DNA of 64,000 nucleotides from Cruorifilaria tuberocauda. Lineage: Eukaryota > Nematoda > Chromadorea > Rhabditida > Onchocercidae. Positions 38,059 through 50,767 of the stretch are shown piece after piece. Under the pieces are notes generated by a model, which was not told the DNA's origin, did no database searches, and saw nothing but the letters and a program-made list of their open reading frames with translations. How positions within the stretch are numbered: position 1 is the first letter of the stretch; the number at the start of each line of letters is the position of its first letter. A program made the translations under genes and the position numbers. Location: positions 1 through 64,000 of the forward strand of contig JABVXU010000069.1 in assembly GCA_013365365.1 (NCBI GenBank), written 5' to 3'.

Positions 38059-38064
38059 AATAAA
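38059..38064 (+). terminator. polyadenylation signal AATAAA of the SH2-kinase gene
   Basis: AATAAA about 70 bases downstream of the kinase stop codon on the plus strand. Confidence 0.55.
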
Positions 38065-38489
38065 CAATTCTAACCTCTCTCTGAAATTAATTTCTAATTC
38101 AAGAAGTTTATTGCTTCCATTTTTAATATTTCTTCCTAATGAGATTAAAACTGAAAGTTTCCTGTTCCTGTCAAATATTGCATAAAGCAGATGTTTGCAT
38201 TTTAATGGTACTCCCTTGAGTTAATATGAAAAGTATTGTGTTGCTATCTTTAAAATTTATGATCTCGTTTTAGAAAGTCTAATATTTTTGAATTTTATTG
38301 GATTATTAATAAATTCGATACCATAGTGATTTTATGTATAATATCCTATATTAAAGTTTAATCTCCTTAATGTCACAATTCCAGCGTCCACGATATATTT
38401 GTATTTTGTTTTACTAATTTTGAATTTCACCCTGGCAAACGGACTGACGCGGTTGATAATCCTGAGCAAATTGCAAATTTAAATAATTG

Positions 38490-38495
38490 TTTATT
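38490..38495 (-). terminator. polyadenylation signal AATAAA of rps-3
   Basis: Reads AATAAA on the minus strand, 63-68 bases downstream of the rps-3 stop. Together with the signal at 38059 it bounds a short convergent intergenic space of about 430 bases in which I see nothing else. Confidence 0.55.
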
Positions 38496-38557
38496 TGTAT
38501 CTGCAAATTTCTAAACAATAAACGAATATTTAACAATAACAGATACTTCTATGTTCT

Positions 38558-39975
38558 TTAATAAGGAGGTATTTGTGACATTTGACTCGACATCGACTGC
38601 AACAAATCCTTCTTTTCCTGTTTATGTTCCGACTCTGGATGCAATGGATTCGGTGCTTCATTCGGTTCTTGGATATGAATCTGATCTGGTAAAGCAATAC
38701 GTGGTCCCATATTTCCTTTAGGATCGTGTGGCAGCATTATTTTCACTTTGATGCCCAAAACACCTAAAATAAGCCATATATTCATAATCCCTATCTAATT
38801 AAGCTGTATTTCCACGCCAGTAAGACGAAAGGTCTCAAAAATTAAATACATCTACTCTAATCTTCTAGCTTTCCCACACTATCTAGCAATCTATTCCAAG
38901 ATTGCTAGATCAATGTGGGAAAGTTATTCCAGGAAAATTATTCCGCAATCTATTCCACTAATTTCAAGGGACGTTATTTGAACGGATGTATTATTGTATC
39001 AGCAAAATTTTACTTCGGAAGCAGCAAATCTCCTGCCAAAGCAATTTCTCAAAAAAAATCTAAAAATACTAAAAACCAGAAATTTTCAACCTTGGCGAAG
39101 CTGAACATGACGTACTGCTTGCTGAATGTATTCATTTACCGGTTGACCGGAATGAATCATCAATCCATCGACAAATTTCATCGACTTCGCTCGCTGACCG
39201 CGCAATTTCCCCGACACAATTACCTATCAAAATAGAAAGAAGACAATATTTTGAAAACATCTACAACAGAAATATTTTCAATGCAAAATCACAAAACTTT
39301 TGATATTATTAATTCTTTGTTTATTATGAAGTGAGAAAAGAGCTCAGATTACATCCAGAATCATCGCATACTCAAAGGGAGAGATGCTAACATAAGAGGT
39401 GTCAGTTGTATGGAACATCATAGCTCTCATGACTTTCCTACCTGAAACTTGAACCGAAATCGCTGATTTCTATACCGTAATGTATATACACTACACCATT
39501 TGATTATCCAAAATCTTCATTTTAATTTGCCGAAAAAGAATTATAAAGTTTTTAAGAGGAAGTCCAGTCGTTTTATACAATAAAACAAAAATTATGAACA
39601 TGTACTACAGCAGAGCATGCTAATTTCTCCATTTAACAATGATGAAAATCAATCTACCTCACATCCTTGTGCATTGGATTCCATGATAAAACGTAATACA
39701 CCATAGCAAGCGCGACGAACGGCTAAACCACCAACTAACTTATAACGCAATGATTCACACTGAGCTACAGCACACAGACCTCGATTTGTTACTTTTTCCG
39801 CGTAAAGCTGAAGTATATGGAAAACAATGCTAATTCCAACTGAAACAATTTCAAAACTTTCACAGCGAAATATGAAGATATAAGGAAAGATATTACCTCA
39901 CTAGATTTTATGTTATAATTAGTTTTATAACATTACATTTATCTTGATAAGATCATATGTCAGCAGCAATGCGAA

Positions 39976-40007
<32 letters not shown>

Positions 40008-40683
40008 TAATTATAATCCAGAATAAATGGGCTAGGGTAACCCATTTTTAAAACTACAGTACAATACTTCAGTATTAGTTGGTGCACATACTGTATAATT
40101 AACCTCCAATAGCAAAATGAAATGGTCCCATTACGCAAGCACTAAAATTAGCTAAGAAGTCTCTTAGTATTTCTAAGTAATGCAGTACTAGCATACCTCG
40201 ACTGTTCCATCAGCAAATCCAAATCGTTTCTGTACAACTGATGTCAATTCACGAATCCGCCGTCCACGTTCACCCAATACACTTTGTGTGCGTGTTGCCA
40301 AAATGATTATCTGCATAGAAATATTAAGAATCAAAGTTCAGAAAGTTCAATGTAGTAAACCTCATACACAAAACTGCAAAATCTTTTTCAAAAAAACAAT
40401 GAAATTTAGACTGTGATTTCAACCAGATTTACTATTCCAATACCTATGAAATCTTTTCCTGTCCATTTAAAAAATCTTTAGAATTAAACGGTTCTTTAAG
40501 ACAGACAAGATAAAATCAATCAAAAATGCCAACTTCAGCACGTGCCGGTGTTCGCCGAACTTCAACACCCGAATAACCATCTTCAGCAAGTTCTTTCATA
40601 AGGAAATTATTTAATTCAGCTTTAAAAATACCATCCTGCACGGCCTTCCGCTTTTTTGACATCTGTTGAGTTGTAGTCATCAT
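38558..40683 (-). CDS. rps-3: 40S ribosomal protein S3 (uS3)
   Basis: Five exons in phase (40534-40683, 40197-40310, 39658-39807, 39091-39223, 38558-38763) predict 250 residues. The sequence is very close to animal S3 throughout: [40 protein letters not shown] within the KH domain, [19 protein letters not shown] and [14 protein letters not shown], then [12 protein letters not shown] near the C-terminus. S3 sits at the mRNA entry channel of the small ribosomal subunit and also has DNA-repair-related activities in some animals. The N-terminus [11 protein letters not shown] is slightly longer than in vertebrates; two adjacent ATGs are available. The C-terminal tail is diverged, as is usual. An acceptor about 30 bases before the ATG suits trans-splicing. 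Confidence 0.97.
38866..38926. ncRNA. long hairpin inside the last intron of rps-3 (candidate structured RNA)
   Basis: Two perfect arms, 10 bp (ctttcccaca / tgtgggaaag) and 11 bp (atctagcaatc / gattgctagat), are separated only by a small internal loop (ct / caa) and closed by an 8-base loop. About three further pairs extend the base. The shape resembles a short pre-microRNA or a palindromic element. It has no C/D-box motifs, so the intronic snoRNA known from vertebrate RPS3 is not evident. A 13-base piece (gcaatctattcca) from the loop region recurs at about 38945. Confidence 0.45.
39976..40003. repeat. (AT)n microsatellite
   Basis: About 14 AT units in an intron of rps-3. Confidence 0.9.
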
Positions 40684-41278
40684 CGGCGGACTTCCCTCGT
40701 GAAATGACAATACCTAATAGCAACTTCAAGATTATCTGAAACTGTTAAACTGCTTATAAAAATTACGACCTGAAGCTCACAAAACTAATAAAATGAGACG
40801 GTCCCTAGCAATGCCATGGAATCATACTTCAATCATTCAAACCACATATGTTACTTCCGACGTTCAAACGAAATGAAAAAAAAAGGAATACTGAATTAAT
40901 ATTGCATGTACTGCTCTTCAATAACCCCATATTTTGCTTGTGAAAACATGGTTCTAGACAGCTCAAAAATTCTGACGATGGAAAATATAATGCGATCTTT
41001 CTAAAATATGCGATAGAAAAGTGTGCTGCAAATGCTACATAATTCTGTCTTACATGAAAAGTCACACGGAAACTGATAAGTGGTTATAAAATGAGAGGAA
41101 GAGCAGAAAGATTGTCAACATAGAGATAGAAATAACAACGGAGACACTCTATTCCATATCATACGGAGGCTATATAGACATTCCTGAAAACAATGTTATT
41201 AGATAAAAGTAGCCTCCAGTAGTAAAGCAGAGCTTTAGGAATATAAGCATCCGTCCTAAGGCCCAACTCACATACAAG

Positions 41279-41464
41279 TCAACAATCCCACGCCAACCAC
41301 TGTTCATCCAACCCTAAACGCGTCTCAGAGGCCGCGGCCCGTTGAATGTAATCGCGCTCGCTACGATACTTGGTCTTCCTGATGCTCTCTCCACTTCTTG
41401 CTACTAAATTCTTTCTCCATCTTCTCCGTGTCTTTCCACCCTTTGATATGAGGGATCTACGCAA
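41279..41464 (-). other. GC-rich open segment, origin unknown
   Basis: About 190 bases with far higher G+C than the surroundings (for example gaggccgcggcccgttgaat). It is open on the minus strand for about 60 codons without an internal ATG. The translation is basic (GGKTRRRWRKNLVARSG) and then acidic/Trp-containing (LGLDEQWLAWDC). It could be an exon of an unrecognised gene, a transposon remnant or foreign DNA. I cannot name it. Confidence 0.35.
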
Positions 41465-42375
41465 GTTTTTTAACTACTGTAAAACTGTCTGAACTCTTTA
41501 TTTATAATACTGCGCTTTTCATCGTATGTGTCTAACGCTCTATATGTCGAAGAATTTGAGTTGAAGTTAATTTCCGAATTTAGTTTCGCAGTTTGGAAAG
41601 TGTGGAAGTTTTTACTGATTTTTGGATTCGAACGTTAAAGTGAGAAAGTTAAGATATATAAATAATTAGATAAAGAGTGCAGACAGTTAAAGGTGTTTTT
41701 TGGATCTGTTACCGTGATTCAGCTAACGGAATTTGATTGAACTTTTCAAGTATCAGACTTCAAAGCTATTGGCTAAAATTACTTATTAAAAGAACACGTG
41801 ATTCATTTGCTAAATTAATTAATAGCTTTTTAGCAAAATTATTTTTTAAAGTAATTAATTTTTACATTGGTTTATTGGATCAATCATCCAAGTTAAAAAT
41901 TAACTTTATTTGAGCAATATTTAAAATAGGTACTTTATTTTTGGCATGATTATTTTGATAAATATATGAATGAACAAGGTTTGTTTGCATTGATTGGCGC
42001 TCAGGAACTTTGCCATTGCAATTGAATCTCATTATGAAAAAATTATCAGAGATAATTTTCTATACAGATATTTATGATAATGGTTGTATTTAAGAGTAAT
42101 CGGAACAGTCCTTTGTTACTGTGTGTTTATAATCTGGTCAGCTTTTATAATTTAGATCACATGATTTAAACTTTTTGAGTATGAATTTAAATCCGCTTCA
42201 TGTTGATTTGTACAAATTCGATACATCCGAGAATAGTTTCTAGAGATCTGTGAGATAAACTATTATCAATTCAAAGTCGATTGTGTAGGGCTTTGTTGAT
42301 TCTCTATTTTTAGCTTTTTATAGGTCAAATCAATCGATGAATTTCACTAGGTAAATGAATGATAGTCTAAAACAT

Positions 42376-42381
42376 TTTATT
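42376..42381 (-). terminator. polyadenylation signal AATAAA of the membrane protein gene
   Basis: AATAAA on the minus strand about 46 bases downstream of the stop at 42427. Confidence 0.5.
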
Positions 42382-42426
42382 ATAACTTCAGATCACATGA
42401 TCTAATCTAATTAATAGCAAGATTCA

Positions 42427-44552
42427 TTAATTCCACCAACAGCACTTCAGTGCTACAAAGCCTATATGAAAAGAGAATATGAATAGAGACGAATTATATA
42501 GCACCATGTCAACGTAATCAACCGATTGCTTATCTTCATATTCTACATGTCCATATAATTTTATCACCCAATAAAATCCTGAAATTTGAAATTAAATTTA
42601 GAACTCAAAGTTTACTCTAGAATTCATCGACTCATCAAAAGTTTTACACTTCATTTACATATTTGAAGTTACATTATGTACTTAATGACTTGAAAATTAT
42701 AACAAAGTTGGGAAATGTAAATGATGTATTGAAGTGTTTAGAAGAGGTAATAATGAATTTAAATTGAATTCAAACTCTTGCATCTTAATCTCGAAGTATT
42801 CAATGATAATGATATAATAAATGTATTTTATGAATAATTTTTTAAAAATTTACAATTACCAATTAATCCAACAAGTAGAACAAACAGTGTAACCAGTAAA
42901 TAAATGATACAACCAACAAATCGAATAATTTGACACCATTTGCTCTTAGAAATTTTCATCGTTGTTGCATAGATACAGAAGAAAATTATACTCAGGAGGA
43001 GCTGTACCAATCCTGAAATCACTTGAAGAATCCGAGAAATTGGCTAGAAGAGTGCAAATGTATTGAAGTTGTCTAACTCGAATCATCTGCTTGTTAATGA
43101 AGATCAGTATTCTGAATATTTTCCCTTCCAAGCTTATTTTCTTAGCTATTTTCGTGTGCGAAATTTTATCGACAAAATTTGAACACTTAATTGTGAAATT
43201 TGAGTGTTTGTAAGCACCATTATTTAAATGCTTATTTAATATCGTACTTTAAATCCGAAATTTGTGCTTGAAATTTCGAATATGAAGGATAAAATTTACT
43301 GCACATTTAAACTACAGTCGGGAGAGTTCTTTTGAAACTAATTATGAAGTATAATTTATCATTAGCTCCTTCAGTAAGCATAATTACATCTGAAGGAGTT
43401 TAAACAATTTTATGTGGTATTTAGCAAATCTAATTAATAATCTATATTAGCTTTAGCTAGGTAGGCCAAACTTTCACTCCGAATTTTTAATCATGATTAT
43501 ATTCGAAATTACGGCATTTTTGATGTCAATCAAATATTCATACGTGCTTATAACAGATTCTGATACTTGCAAAACTTGAATAAAGATTTTAACGATGCAA
43601 ATAAAACATAATAGCGATAATAGCAACATTATCATTGCAGTTGCAACCACAAGAATAAAAAATAAAATCATAATAATGCTAATTGAAGGATTGTAGCATT
43701 AATTGAGAAGATATTTACACTAATTTTTAAGTTAAAATTCTTGATTAGTACACCAATTCTTCCTATTATCATACTTATTTTTATGTTTCTTTCTCATTAT
43801 TCTATTGCTTACTCGCTGTTGAATAATTAAAAACAAAATTTGCTAACTAAAAGCAGACTGCTCCAAAATCCTGATGGATTTCACAGTACAATCAGTTAAA
43901 TGCATTACTCCGATAGGTTAAATTTGAACAATTATAAAACAATTTCAGAAGCGAACCGTAAAAAAGTAGGTTATGTCTTATTGTATATGCATTTTGATGA
44001 CGCGATTCGTACCCATAAAAGGATGAATTATGTGAAAGTGCAACGTATACTGCATATGCGCCACACATACAACTAATTATTGCCATCATTAATTGTCTTT
44101 TGCTTACTAAAACGTAAAGTAATGAAAGAGAATTTATTCGAAGATTTGTTATGTTATTCGAGAATATTTTACATATGTACAAGCATTTCCTGAGAAATCG
44201 TCATCTAATGAGTGAATTAAATAACATTGAAATATTTAGAAAAAAATTACAAAATTCTTTAGGCCCATTCTTTTTAGATTTGAATCTGTGAATGAATTTT
44301 ATGAAGTCTAAAACTAATTAGAAAATAGAAAACAGAAAATGATAAATTGTTGTCAAATTTGATATTGCAATGAAAACAATTGGACATGAAAGTGAACTCA
44401 CTCATTTGATCAAAAAATACTGTCAAAGAAATGGCAATATTATTTTCAGTTCCTCTCTTCCTGAGTCTCTTCAAGGATTGGTCATTACTGTCATCAACAA
44501 TATGTTTCTTCATCGATTCTAATTCTGAATTTGATGACTTGCGAAATCCCAT
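42427..44552 (-). CDS. orphan multi-pass membrane protein, 230 residues
   Basis: Five exons in phase (44402-44552, 44013-44106, 43567-43678, 42860-43043, 42427-42578) predict 230 residues. The chosen start is MGFRKSSNSELESM. The exon has a TTTTTTCAG acceptor at about 44618 with a 60-base leader, compatible with trans-splicing; a further 5' coding exon is possible. A hydrophilic N-terminus of about 45 residues with a basic cluster (KRLRKRG) is followed by four or five membrane segments: LMMAIISCMCGAYAVYVALS, IIMILFFILVVATAMIMLLL, LVQLLLSIIFFCIYA, IIYLLVTLFVLLVGLIGFYW and perhaps SLFIFSFHIGFVAL. One short outer loop carries a glycosylation-type NSS. The C-terminus is ALKCCWWN. It resembles tetraspan or MARVEL-like small membrane proteins in outline only; no family motif is recognised. 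Confidence 0.65.
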
Positions 44553-44618
44553 GTCATTTTTACTGATAACTGTGAGTAATGGTGGAAATTCCTTCTGTGT
44601 ATTAAGTATTAAAATCTG

Positions 44619-47600
44619 AAAAAGGTAAACATGAAATAAAACTAAAATATCACTAAACAATATCTAATTAAAAAAAAGAATGATTGATAATAGCAGAATA
44701 AAATTGATCAGGAAACCCAAAAGGATCATAAGTTAAGTATAAGAAAAATAAGAAATTCCATGCTAATATAATAACGTGTTTGCAGTTCTTGTTGTTCATG
44801 AGAATTAATTCTTCAATCAAAAAACTTTTGACCACTACAATTATTCAACTATAAGGCTAGAAAAAAACCTTAAATGATGGGCGATAGGCACCACTTCTAA
44901 CTTTTGTTTTATCAAGCCATAACAGAAACTATACCAAAGTAGACCCAAGCATGGTTAGAACTCCATCAATAAATACATCTATCAAACCTCCATCATGACT
45001 TCTCATCCTCATCCTTACATGACGAAACCTAGAGTCCTGAAGGAAAGCACCTTTCTTTCCCTCTGCCCAAAAAGTTTCTCTGAGAGCATCAATTACATTC
45101 AGCGGATAATCGTCTTATCTAATTATGAAGAATGATGCGAAGCGGAAAAGAGAAGTACAAATAAGTGGAGCAGTTCAAAGTGCATTAAATCTCAAGAAAT
45201 GGAAATAATTGGTTGAGAAGTTTTTGAAGGTCGAATTGGAATAAATGGAGGTAATGTCCCGAATTATCAGAACTCATTTTTTGCTAACTCTGAAGTGCAA
45301 ATGAAACTTCTTTCGGTGCATTTCACCGATAGCGCATCAGAACAGACAGAAAATTCTTCTGCAATGAAAAATGTTACGCTTTACTTCAAAGAAATTTCAA
45401 GAAAGCCGCCTTGTCAGTCTTCTTGATAATTAAAAATTTTTTTTATTTATTCAAAATAAGCAATAATTAAGCCTGTTGCAAATGACCTCTTCAATTCCTG
45501 ATGGTGTTGCAATGTTTGCTGTCTTTTGTTTTTCACTTCCGCCGCGATAACATATCATTTTCCGGTTGTTGACATTCGACGCTTTAACTGTTCGATATTT
45601 CCAATTTTCGAAATATAGGAGGTATATCTAAAATTTTGATTTAATTTCCACCACTTAAAATCTGTGTTTAATATGGACGGCAATCAAATATATATAAGAA
45701 GATGCGGAACATCGACTACTGAAAATCCAGATATTAAGTAGAAAATTAAAAAGCAGAACTCCGAAAAGCTACTAAAGCATACTTTTTCACTGCCCCTATT
45801 CCTCTCTTCATATCATTTGTTGCTTTTCATTTAAACTTCGACGCCCTTGACATTGTTTTTGTCAACGGTATCCTTTTCATTTTGAATGTGTCAAATTTTG
45901 GTTCGAAAAATGTCTCTCTTGCCTGTACCCTTGGAATTAGCTCATAGCAAGGAAGTATTTTTCCACCACTTTGATATAAATTTAACGTTTTCATGTGAAT
46001 TAAAAGTTGTGCTTTTTCAATTCATGGATATACAGAGGAATTATCTAGAGATTTATCTTAATGACCCGCTCATTAACTGATCATCTCAGATAGATTGAAA
46101 ATTTTTTTGAAAAAAAACTGAGATTAGCTAATTCTTCGAGAAAATATGCACATAGTTCAAACAGTAATTTTTCAAAGAAATATTAACTTTCATTTTTTCT
46201 CTTTCCATAAGTACCTTATTTTTCTATTTTAAAATGTGTAAATATAAAGTTGAAGGTGAAATCTCAATTGATGGTAAGTTTTTTTATGGTTCTAATTGTA
46301 TCGTAAAAACCGTATGCTGAAATGAAATGAGATAAGTGAAAGAAGAATCAGAATGGGTCAAAGAGTGACACAATATCGATAATTAAATGTTTCTCCGTTT
46401 TGAAATGTTATGAACTGACAAAATTTTAACTTTTCAAAATTCATTTAAAAAATGAGTAAAATTGGAAAATTGGATTCCAATTTGGCTTACCGAAGGTAAT
46501 TTCATTGAGAATGAATGATATCAATAAATGATCAGATAATATGATGAATAAATATTTTCTGGAGTTTCCACAACATTAGTTGGCCATTTTCAGAGAAATA
46601 CTAAGCATAGTATTTCCAAAATTCATCCATAAAAAATTTTCTTCCTTTTCTCTCTTCCACAAAAAGAAAGGGAATTGCCACGCACAAACATCATTCGCAA
46701 GGACACACTCATTAGCTTACATGTTATGAAAACTTTCAAACAGCATAATGGCTTAATTTAATAGATTTTAATTAACATTTGGAAAGTGAATTTCTTTTTT
46801 TCTCATCTTATTCATTAAAATGTCTTTTTTTAAATGTCTTTAAAAAGTCTTTTGGGAGATAAAAAATAAATGTTTTCAATTATTGCGCGTTTTCCATTTT
46901 TTGCCGTGAACGATTTGATATTCACTCATTCATCCACAATATCTCACCCTTTCTTTTAACTAAAATCTCTTCCCAAAAAATTTTTACGATAAAATTAAAA
47001 AAAAAGCGTTTCAGTCATTCTCTTCTACCGTATTACAAACTTGAAAAAAAGAAATTCACTATATTTTATTTTCAAGCCATAGCATATGCTCCTATAAAGA
47101 TGAATTACTTTTTATTTTCATAATGTATTTTATCAGCGATTCTGATTTTATGCTCCTCTTATCTCATCTGCTCATATACATGTTGTTAGTTTGGGAAAAT
47201 AAAGTGTTTTTATCAAATAAATATTATTTTTGTTTCGAGAGATAAACGTTAATTAGAAACAACTGAATCCAAAAATATAAAAAACACTGATAAAGCGCCA
47301 AGTTCAAAAAATGAATGATGAAGTAATGTTCACTGATCCTATATTATATTAAAATTAAAACCATTTCTTTTCTCTCTCTCCCTCTTCTCTCCCCTTTTCT
47401 GTTTTTTCTCCTTTACAAAAATAACTTTCTCAAATTGAAATTAATTAACAAATATTTTTTGAAAAATGACATCTAAATTAATGAACATTTGTTTTATACA
47501 TTGAACGAAATGTTTTCAAAATGTGAAAAATTTCTATGACTTTTAAGAGTATGCGAATGATGAGATCAATAAAAATCAATTGAATGATACTAGCACAAGT

Positions 47601-50600
47601 TATTACTAATGCAACAATAGGCCTAGGGCTCTTAAACTAATAAACTTTTAGTATGAAATAGTAAGACTGAATGCAACATGTAGAAACGTTTTTCTTACAA
47701 TCAGCTTGCATCTTATCTATTACAAATTTACAATTGTAAACGGTTTTTAGGAGATGGAGAGGAGAAACGAAAAGTTTAAAAGGTAATGAGAACAAGATAA
47801 AAAAGAAAGTGAAAACAGAAAAAGAACAACAAAAGGGGGTAGAAAGGAAGGCGTAAATGAGATTAATGAGAAATAAATTGAAGCGTAATATTCATTTATT
47901 AAAAGAATAGTAGAATCATTGTTTAAAGTTCTAAATTTAGCAAAAAAGAATAAATACTAAGATGGAAAATGAATTTATTACAAGGTTTATCTTATTAATT
48001 TCGCCATTATCTTAGCTCTATTACTTTCATCTTACCTTAATATACACCTATCAGTTTAAGTTTTCGTTCTATTATCAAATTTAATAGATCTATCTTTAAT
48101 TAAAAGATACAACTTGCGACAGTAAATTATTGAACAGTTTAGGCTATTACTAATAGAAATGACCAACTATGTAGAACGGGCAAGTAACCCAATTATCGGT
48201 TATCGTCACATTCACATTTGTTCTCATCGGAAACTGAGAGTAAGGGATTTTTGAGAGGAATAACTTCAGCTGTTCACCTCATGGCTGCAAAATGCTTAGG
48301 TATCTTAGGTATTGCCATGAATCCAGATCATTTCAGAGTTGCAATTTCTAGATTCTATCATTTGAAGCTAAAGAAATCTAAAATTGTAGAGGATTTTATA
48401 TGCTGAAAAGTGGCATTCTAATGTGAGAAAGGTTGATTAATATTGTTAGCATTGAAAAAAAAATGAAAAATTCACAGGAAGTTTTCAGTATAAAAATAAC
48501 TTTATTATTTTCTCCGTTTCCGGATGGATATCATCCAGAAGTTAAAGCTTATAATTAAGAAGTTATAGAAAAAGAATGAGGAAAACAACAATAATAACTT
48601 ATGCTAATACTAACTTATATGAATATGTCATAATTTTATTGTATTTTCATTCATATTCTCTTTCATTTTCTCTTCTGCTTGTTGAATATCTTCTGTTATT
48701 TAAATTCAAACAAAACCATTCGGAGATAATTAATTTCTCATTAATTCATTTCGCCTTAATAATTTAATTGCTTATTTCATATTAATTTATTTATTCGAGA
48801 AAAATACCTCCCCTCAGTAAGTAAAGGATGAAAGGGAAAGGCATAACATCGGTAGAACAATTATGAACCTTCTTTTCGTCGAATACAAAAGGTCGTAGAA
48901 TCATTGCTTTAGAATTCCTCCGCAAACTGTCAATTCGTAAAGGTTAACCACTGTGTAATCTGTGAAATGTTCCAATAATCATTTCACATTTGAAAAAGAA
49001 AAGTGATGATCATTAGAAATCATTACGAATCTGAAGGGTCCAAAATATTCCATAGAAAATGAAATATTCACAAGCATTTTTATAGATCTGTGCTACAAAA
49101 TAGCACAGAGTTTTCATTTGATGAGTAATCAAAATGATTCAGAATTGCCTTCTATTAGAATATAACAATAATGAATGATTGGGAATTTCCATCCAATTAG
49201 TTTAAAGAATTCTAACTTCGGGAATCATTTAGAAAAAAAATTCAGCTAATTTCAATTTAATTGAACTCAGCTCTTTGCATGCGAGTGGAAATTCTTGAAG
49301 CAATAAAAATATCAGATATTCTAATCTGTAAGACTGAAATTGTTTCAGTAATTGAATTCCGACGTTAAGATTATCGTAGATTGTAAATCTTAACAAATAC
49401 TATCATAAACTATATCTATCCGATAAAAAAATGAGATATTTAGATGAAAACACACGCCTATACGAATAAACTATTGTGTGAAAATTTGAAACAATCGATA
49501 AAAAATTTACTTAGAAAAAGCGCATTCGAAAAAATAATCTTCTAAAGTTGTTTAACGAAATTTATTCTACTTAAAAACTTTAAATTCATTCTTCAAATCC
49601 AATATTTCTTTTGAAATCTGGCTAAATTTAAAATGGATGATAAAATCGATGATACATCTGAAAATAATGTAATGATAAAGTTATGTGTGAATAAATATAA
49701 AAATATTTTCAATAATAAAGGTGCCAATAAACGAAATAATATTTGATATATATATGAAGTGAATAGGAGAATTAAATAACAATAAAGAAATGAATAAAAA
49801 TGGTAAAAATTATTAAATATGAAGCACCCAAAAATATTCACTAACATAACATGGCATCGGAAATTCAATACGAAATGGACACAACTAATAAAATTTCACA
49901 ACTTGAATTTTTTACAAAACCAACTTAATACATGGCATTTTGTAAAATACCGAATAATGTTGAATGGAAGTAATGTGAAATTGGTTGGTAACCATTTGAG
50001 CAAAAAAATGAACAAATATGGTTAAATTTAAAATTAACCACCACGAATTTGAATTTTTAAAAATTTTTAATAAATGTCTCAAATGAAAGAAGTTTCTATT
50101 CGAAGGAAGAAATTTTTTACCAATTACTTCATATAAAAACATTCCAATGTAAACGTAAACTAAAAGCATAACTGCTGGCAAAAATAACTAAAATTATTTA
50201 CCTGATTTCAGGTAATTTCAGTACTTTTAGCATATCTTAAATAGTTGCTTTCCTTTAAGATGATTTAAATGAATCGTTGAGATTTCAAATCATTTTTTAT
50301 CTTTTCTATTTAGAAGATATAAAAGAATCGGAAATATCTTCGAAATAAGAAACTAATAAGTAAAATTAGAAAAGTTAAAATTAAATGAATAGCACCTGGA
50401 AAATAATTTTAGGGATGATTATTAAGCAAATAATTTTGAAAAAGTAAGGATGAGACAACAATCAACTATAATAAATAGAGCGACCAACACTCAAAAATTT
50501 TAACAACAAAATTTTTCGAGAAATTTGAAAAACGATTGTAAAATGCAGAAATCATATGGAAAATGGAATTTGATAAATATACAATATCATTACATCGCAA

Positions 50601-50767
50601 TAATTTGAACTACGAATGTCAACCCGTGTACGTGGAATAACCCATTCAAGAAATATAAGGAATAAAGGAACCGGTTCTTTTCTTTTCATTTTTTTATAGA
50701 GGAATAATTAGTTTTGAACTCGCAAATTATGTAAAAATAAATTGTTATGCTTAGAATCCGAATAATT
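44619..50767. other. 6-kb AT-rich region, no gene supported
   Basis: This is the longest gene-poor stretch in the window. It contains a pyrimidine-rich CT tract near 47365-47410, several chance frames (such as 48218-48406 +) and a hydrophobic minus-strand segment at about 49912-50181 discussed in the findings. I see no RNA gene or transposon. Confidence 0.5.

Larger units (their letters stand above)
40684..42426. other. 1.7-kb intergenic region with a GC-rich island
   Basis: AT-rich except for 41270-41464, described separately. No other coding potential is seen. Confidence 0.45.

Noticed and set aside
38915..39235. 106-codon plus-strand open frame
   Set aside because: It is antisense to an rps-3 exon and intron; rps-3 is certain.
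45886..46080. 64-codon plus-strand frame
   Set aside because: Codon choice looks mildly coding, but there is no homology, signal peptide or neighbouring exon.
48218..48406. 62-codon plus-strand frame
   Set aside because: It stands isolated in a gene-poor region with no splice partners or recognisable motif.
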